63,208 nt of DNA from the NCBI RefSeq assembly GCF_027213945.1, contig NZ_JAPWGW010000006.1, positions 1 to 63,208 on the forward strand. Reading direction: 5' to 3'. The translations under genes were made by a program, and so were the position numbers. Origin of the DNA: Henriciella marina (GTDB lineage: Bacteria; Pseudomonadota; Alphaproteobacteria; Caulobacterales; Hyphomonadaceae). The notes under the pieces are model-generated. The model worked only from the letters and a program-made list of their open reading frames with translations. It ran no database searches and was not told where the DNA came from. Below, piece after piece: positions 60,642 through 63,208 of this stretch. How positions within the stretch are numbered: the first letter of the stretch is position 1; the number at the start of each line of letters is the position of its first letter.

Positions 60642-62189
60642 CTATGAACGGATCGCGGCGATCAGCTTCGCCGTGATGGCGTCGCTTGCCTGGCGCTCAC
60701 CGCGCAAGGCAGGCTTCAGCCGTCCGGCCATCGTCTTGCCGCGCTCTACGCCCCACTGGTCGAAGCTGTTTAGGCCCCAGAGCTTGCCCGCAAGATAGGT
60801 GCGGTGCTCGTACAGGGCGATCAGGCTACCCAGACGATACGGGTTGAGGCGCGGTGCGTGCAGGATTGTCGATGGACGCCCGCCTGCATGTACCTTCTGC
60901 GCAGCGATCTCCAGCGGCAGGTCCGGCTCATCAGCCTGTACATCAGCAAGCGACCGGCCATTGGCCAGCACCTCGGCCTGGGCGAGCGCGTGCGCCGTGA
61001 GGCCTGTCACGCCGTCCGTATCGGATGTCTCACCAGGGGCGAGGATGAATTCAGCAGGCACCATTGATGGGCTCTGGTGGAGCCACTGATGGTAGGAGTG
61101 CTGGCCGATCGTGCCTTCGCCGCCCCAGAGCAGCGGGGCTGTCGGTCCTGATACAGGCCGGCCGTCGGGGCGAACGGACTTGCCATTCGACTCCATTTCC
61201 AGCTGCTGCAGATAAGCCGGCAGGAGCCTCAGGCGGCGCGAATAGGCAAGCAGCGCACGTGCGCCAAAGCCAAGTATTGTCGCGTTCCAGTAATCGAGCA
61301 GGGCAAGACGGATCGCGAGATTGTCAGCGACGTCAGCGGTGGCGACATGCTGGTCCATAGCTTCGGCGCCCGCGCGGAAGTCTTCCATGACGTCCGACTG
61401 CAGCGCGATAGAGCAGGCGAGGGAGCCGGCCGACCAGATCGAGAATCGCCCGCCGATCGTTTCTGGCATGTGGAGAATGAGGCCATCCGCCCCATCCAGC
61501 CAATCAATGGCGCGTTCGCGATTCGCAGTAATGAGCGCGAAGTGTTTGCTCCAGCCCTTTGGAATCGAAGCCTTTACCCAGTCGCGCGCGCGTCCAAGAT
61601 TGTAGAGGGTTTCTTCGGTGCCGAAGGATTTGGAGACACCAACAATCAGCGTCTGCGCCGGGTCGAGGCCCTTCAGCGCGAGCTCAAGATCAAGCGGGTC
61701 AAGGTTGGCGCAATAGCGCAGCTCGATATCGTCGCGCCTCCGGTCCTCAAATGCATCTGCGATCAGGCGCGGGCCAAAGTCAGAGCCGCCAATGCCGATA
61801 TGGACGACGGCCTTGAACCGCTCTCCGGTCGCACCTTTGCGGCTGGACCAGGCGATTTCCTGCGCGAGCGTTTCGGCATCGACGACGCTCTGGCGAATTT
61901 CGCGAACAGTTTCGCCCTTGGACTCGCTTGCCCGAAGCGCCCAGTGAAGCGCTGCCCGGCCTTCAGACGGATTGACCATTTCGCCATCGAACAGCTGGTC
62001 GATCGCTGTTTTCAGTTTCATGTCGTCGGCGAACGCGAAAAGTGCTGCGTTTGCGTCCGTGTCGAGATAGTGGCGCGAAAGATCGACGTTCCAGCCCGCC
62101 GCTGAAAGCGGTTTGGTGGCGGCCCTGACACTCAGAATGGTGCGGAAGGGCAGGGCACGCAGCCGTTCGGCGTGGTCATGCAGTGTCAT
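60642..62189 (-). CDS. pgi: Glucose-6-phosphate isomerase
   Basis: 515 residues. Conserved blocks: VHIGIGGSDFGPRLIADAF, VGVSKSFGTEETLYNLGRARDWV, GGRFSIWSAGSLACSIAL, WGGEGTIGQHSYHQWLHQ and NSFDQWGVERGK with the catalytic Lys region. Interconverts glucose-6-P and fructose-6-P. Preceded 14 nt upstream by pgl; GAGG as binding site. Confidence 0.95.
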   Translation of the reverse strand: MTLHDHAERLRALPFRTILSVRAATKPLSAAGWNVDLSRHYLDTDANAALFAFADDMKLKTAIDQLFDGEMVNPSEGRAALHWALRASESKGETVREIRQSVVDAETLAQEIAWSSRKGATGERFKAVVHIGIGGSDFGPRLIADAFEDRRRDDIELRYCANLDPLDLELALKGLDPAQTLIVGVSKSFGTEETLYNLGRARDWVKASIPKGWSKHFALITANRERAIDWLDGADGLILHMPETIGGRFSIWSAGSLACSIALQSDVMEDFRAGAEAMDQHVATADVADNLAIRLALLDYWNATILGFGARALLAYSRRLRLLPAYLQQLEMESNGKSVRPDGRPVSGPTAPLLWGGEGTIGQHSYHQWLHQSPSMVPAEFILAPGETSDTDGVTGLTAHALAQAEVLANGRSLADVQADEPDLPLEIAAQKVHAGGRPSTILHAPRLNPYRLGSLIALYEHRTYLAGKLWGLNSFDQWGVERGKTMAGRLKPALRGERQASDAITAKLIAAIRS

Positions 62190-62203
62190 TGGTCAGCCTC
62201 GGG

Positions 62204-62908
62204 TCAGGAGCAGGAAAAGATCGTTAGCGCATCGCCTGCGGCCTTGCGCATTTGTGTAACGGGATGAGCGCTGTTTCGGCGCTCGAAAACGGTGCGTTTC
62301 TGGTCGCCGCTCATCAGGAGCAGAACATAACGGGCGCGCGCCACGACGGGCAGGGTCAGCGTCATGCGCAGCGTATGGTCACCGGTCGTCTTGGATTTCG
62401 GGGCCTCGATTGCCGCCACGTGGTGGCCGGCGTCTGGTGACATCGCCTTATCGAGGCCTTTGGCGTCTGCAAACCATGACAGCGTGTGGCCATCAGCGCC
62501 CATCCCGAGCACCATAATGTCGACGGGCGAGGTGATCGGCCGGTACAGCGCGTCGACATCGTCGACAGCGTCAAAGGGCGAGGCATCTTTTGTTTTCATC
62601 GGCAAGAAGGTGGCGCCCGCGGCCTTGTTCTGGAGCAGCGTCTCGCGGACCAGCTTCTCGTTTGAGGCATTATCGGACGCGTCCACCCAGCGTTCATCGG
62701 CGAGCCCGACGCTGACTTTCGACCAGTCGAGGTCGATCTGCGAAAGCTCACGGTAGACAGGGCCGGGCGTGGAGCCGCCTGAACAGATCAGACTGGCCTT
62801 GCCGCGCCGGGCAAGCGCGTCCGCAAGCCGGGTTTCAATCCAGTGCGCTGCATCCATGTGAAGCGTCTCTGGCGTGCCGAATGTGTGGAAGGCTGTTGTC
62901 TGGCTCAT
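62204..62908 (-). CDS. pgl: 6-phosphogluconolactonase
   Basis: 234 residues of the DevB/NagB-like type: LICSGGSTPGPVYRELS, SVGLADERWVDASDNASNEKL, PVDIMVLGMGADGHTLSWF and RMTLTLPVVARARYVLLLMSG. Hydrolyses 6-phosphogluconolactone in the pentose phosphate or Entner-Doudoroff pathway. ATG 62908 fits the family start; no good Shine-Dalgarno is visible for it or for the upstream ATG at 62980. Forms a pair with pgi. Confidence 0.92.
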   Translation of the reverse strand: MSQTTAFHTFGTPETLHMDAAHWIETRLADALARRGKASLICSGGSTPGPVYRELSQIDLDWSKVSVGLADERWVDASDNASNEKLVRETLLQNKAAGATFLPMKTKDASPFDAVDDVDALYRPITSPVDIMVLGMGADGHTLSWFADAKGLDKAMSPDAGHHVAAIEAPKSKTTGDHTLRMTLTLPVVARARYVLLLMSGDQKRTVFERRNSAHPVTQMRKAAGDALTIFSCS

Positions 62909-63069
62909 ATGGGGGAAGGGAGACTGCCTGAGCCGCTGGCTGTCAAGACCAAAGCCAGGCTCCTGCGCTTGAATTGTCATGGGTGCTTGAAAGCGCGCGC
63001 GCGCATGTGTATGTCGCCCGCTTCAACGGGAATCAAAGGCCCGCTGGCAAAAGGAAGCATCACCCCCCC

Positions 63070-63085
63070 GTCCGGCGGGCCGGAC
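63070..63085 (+). promoter_or_regulatory. Hairpin in the leader of the second tuf gene
   Basis: GTCCGGC (63070-63076), GG, GCCGGAC (63079-63085) is a perfect 7-bp stem 10 nt upstream of the AGGAGG binding site. It may set translation or mRNA stability of tuf. Confidence 0.4.
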
Positions 63086-63107
63086 AGTAGCGAGAGGAGG
63101 CCGTGTT

Positions 63108-63208
63108 ATGGCCAAAGAGAAGTTTGCGCGGAACAAGCCGCACGTAAACATCGGCACGATCGGCCATGTTGACCATGGCAAGACGACGCTGACGGCAGCG
63201 ATCACGAT
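63108..63208 (+). CDS. tuf: Elongation factor Tu, 5' portion (3' end outside window)
   Basis: [33 protein letters not shown] is the EF-Tu N-terminus with P-loop GHVDHGKT (19-26 in this copy). AGGAGG lies 7 nt before the ATG. Second tuf copy, probably tufB. It cannot be compared with the first copy because the two fragments cover different parts of the protein. Confidence 0.97.
   Translation, partial: MAKEKFARNKPHVNIGTIGHVDHGKTTLTAAIT

Noticed and set aside
61347-62105. 252-codon forward frame opposite pgi
   Set aside because: Shadow of pgi.
1-63208. CRISPR arrays, insertion sequences, prophage genes
   Set aside because: No regularly spaced repeats, transposase, integrase or phage structural genes were seen on reading through.

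Overview
The window is a gene-dense, GC-rich alphaproteobacterial chromosome segment. The best guess is the Hyphomonadaceae or a close relative. Three things support this: a complete PhyR-NepR-EcfG general stress response locus, which is restricted to Alphaproteobacteria; a TonB receptor paired with a TPR-sulfotransferase; and family-level resemblance of many proteins. The genus assignment is inference. No insertion sequence, prophage, CRISPR array or rRNA was seen. One tRNA, Leu(UAA), is present.

Layout. 1-540 is the 3' part of a tuf gene with its terminator. A LuxR-type regulator fused to an alpha/beta-hydrolase fold (751-2439) and a reverse-strand cytidine deaminase follow. 3108-12602 is the S10-spc ribosomal protein cluster (rpsJ to rplO). 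It runs on through secY and adk, then through a second unit with its own promoter (rpsM, rpsK, rpoA, rplQ), and ends at a bidirectional terminator at 17109-17140. 17165-25533 holds lipid and nutrient genes: acyl-CoA dehydrogenase, an Asp-nucleophile hydrolase, a TonB receptor, a TPR-sulfotransferase and a nitronate monooxygenase-type flavoenzyme. 25600-29702 contains rnhA, three small membrane ORFs, thrB and an MFS transporter. 29896-45820 is housekeeping and accessory metabolism: a second MFS paralogue, a cyclase, a glutathionyl-hydroquinone reductase, a DEAD-box helicase, RadC, a His-rich cupin, methionine aminopeptidase, a TauD-type dioxygenase, OsmC, a beta-lactamase-fold lipoprotein, a MoaB/CinA-type protein, a cNMP-domain/thioredoxin-reductase fusion and an enoyl-CoA hydratase. 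45920-48660 has two small exported proteins, a thiolase, tRNA-Leu and another exported protein.

48331-58692 is dominated by the general stress response. phyR lies divergent from nepR-ecfG and a membrane HisKA_2-type histidine kinase that overlaps ecfG. Around this core I found six perfect matches to the EcfG promoter (GGAAC, 16-17 nt, CGTT). Each points at a nearby gene: a PRC-barrel-like exported protein, a small exported protein, a YqjD/DUF883-type membrane operon, a DUF7218-diacylglycerol kinase-phosphoesterase operon, an entericidin-like lipoprotein and a DUF1328 membrane peptide. A weaker match precedes nepR. The locus therefore appears to encode the sensor, the partner switch, the sigma factor and a local envelope-directed regulon together. 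This is the most interesting feature of the window.

58817-63208 holds an SMP-30/gluconolactonase protein, secE-nusG (not followed by rplK), the reverse-strand pgl-pgi pair and the start of a second tuf gene. The two tuf fragments thus bracket the window.
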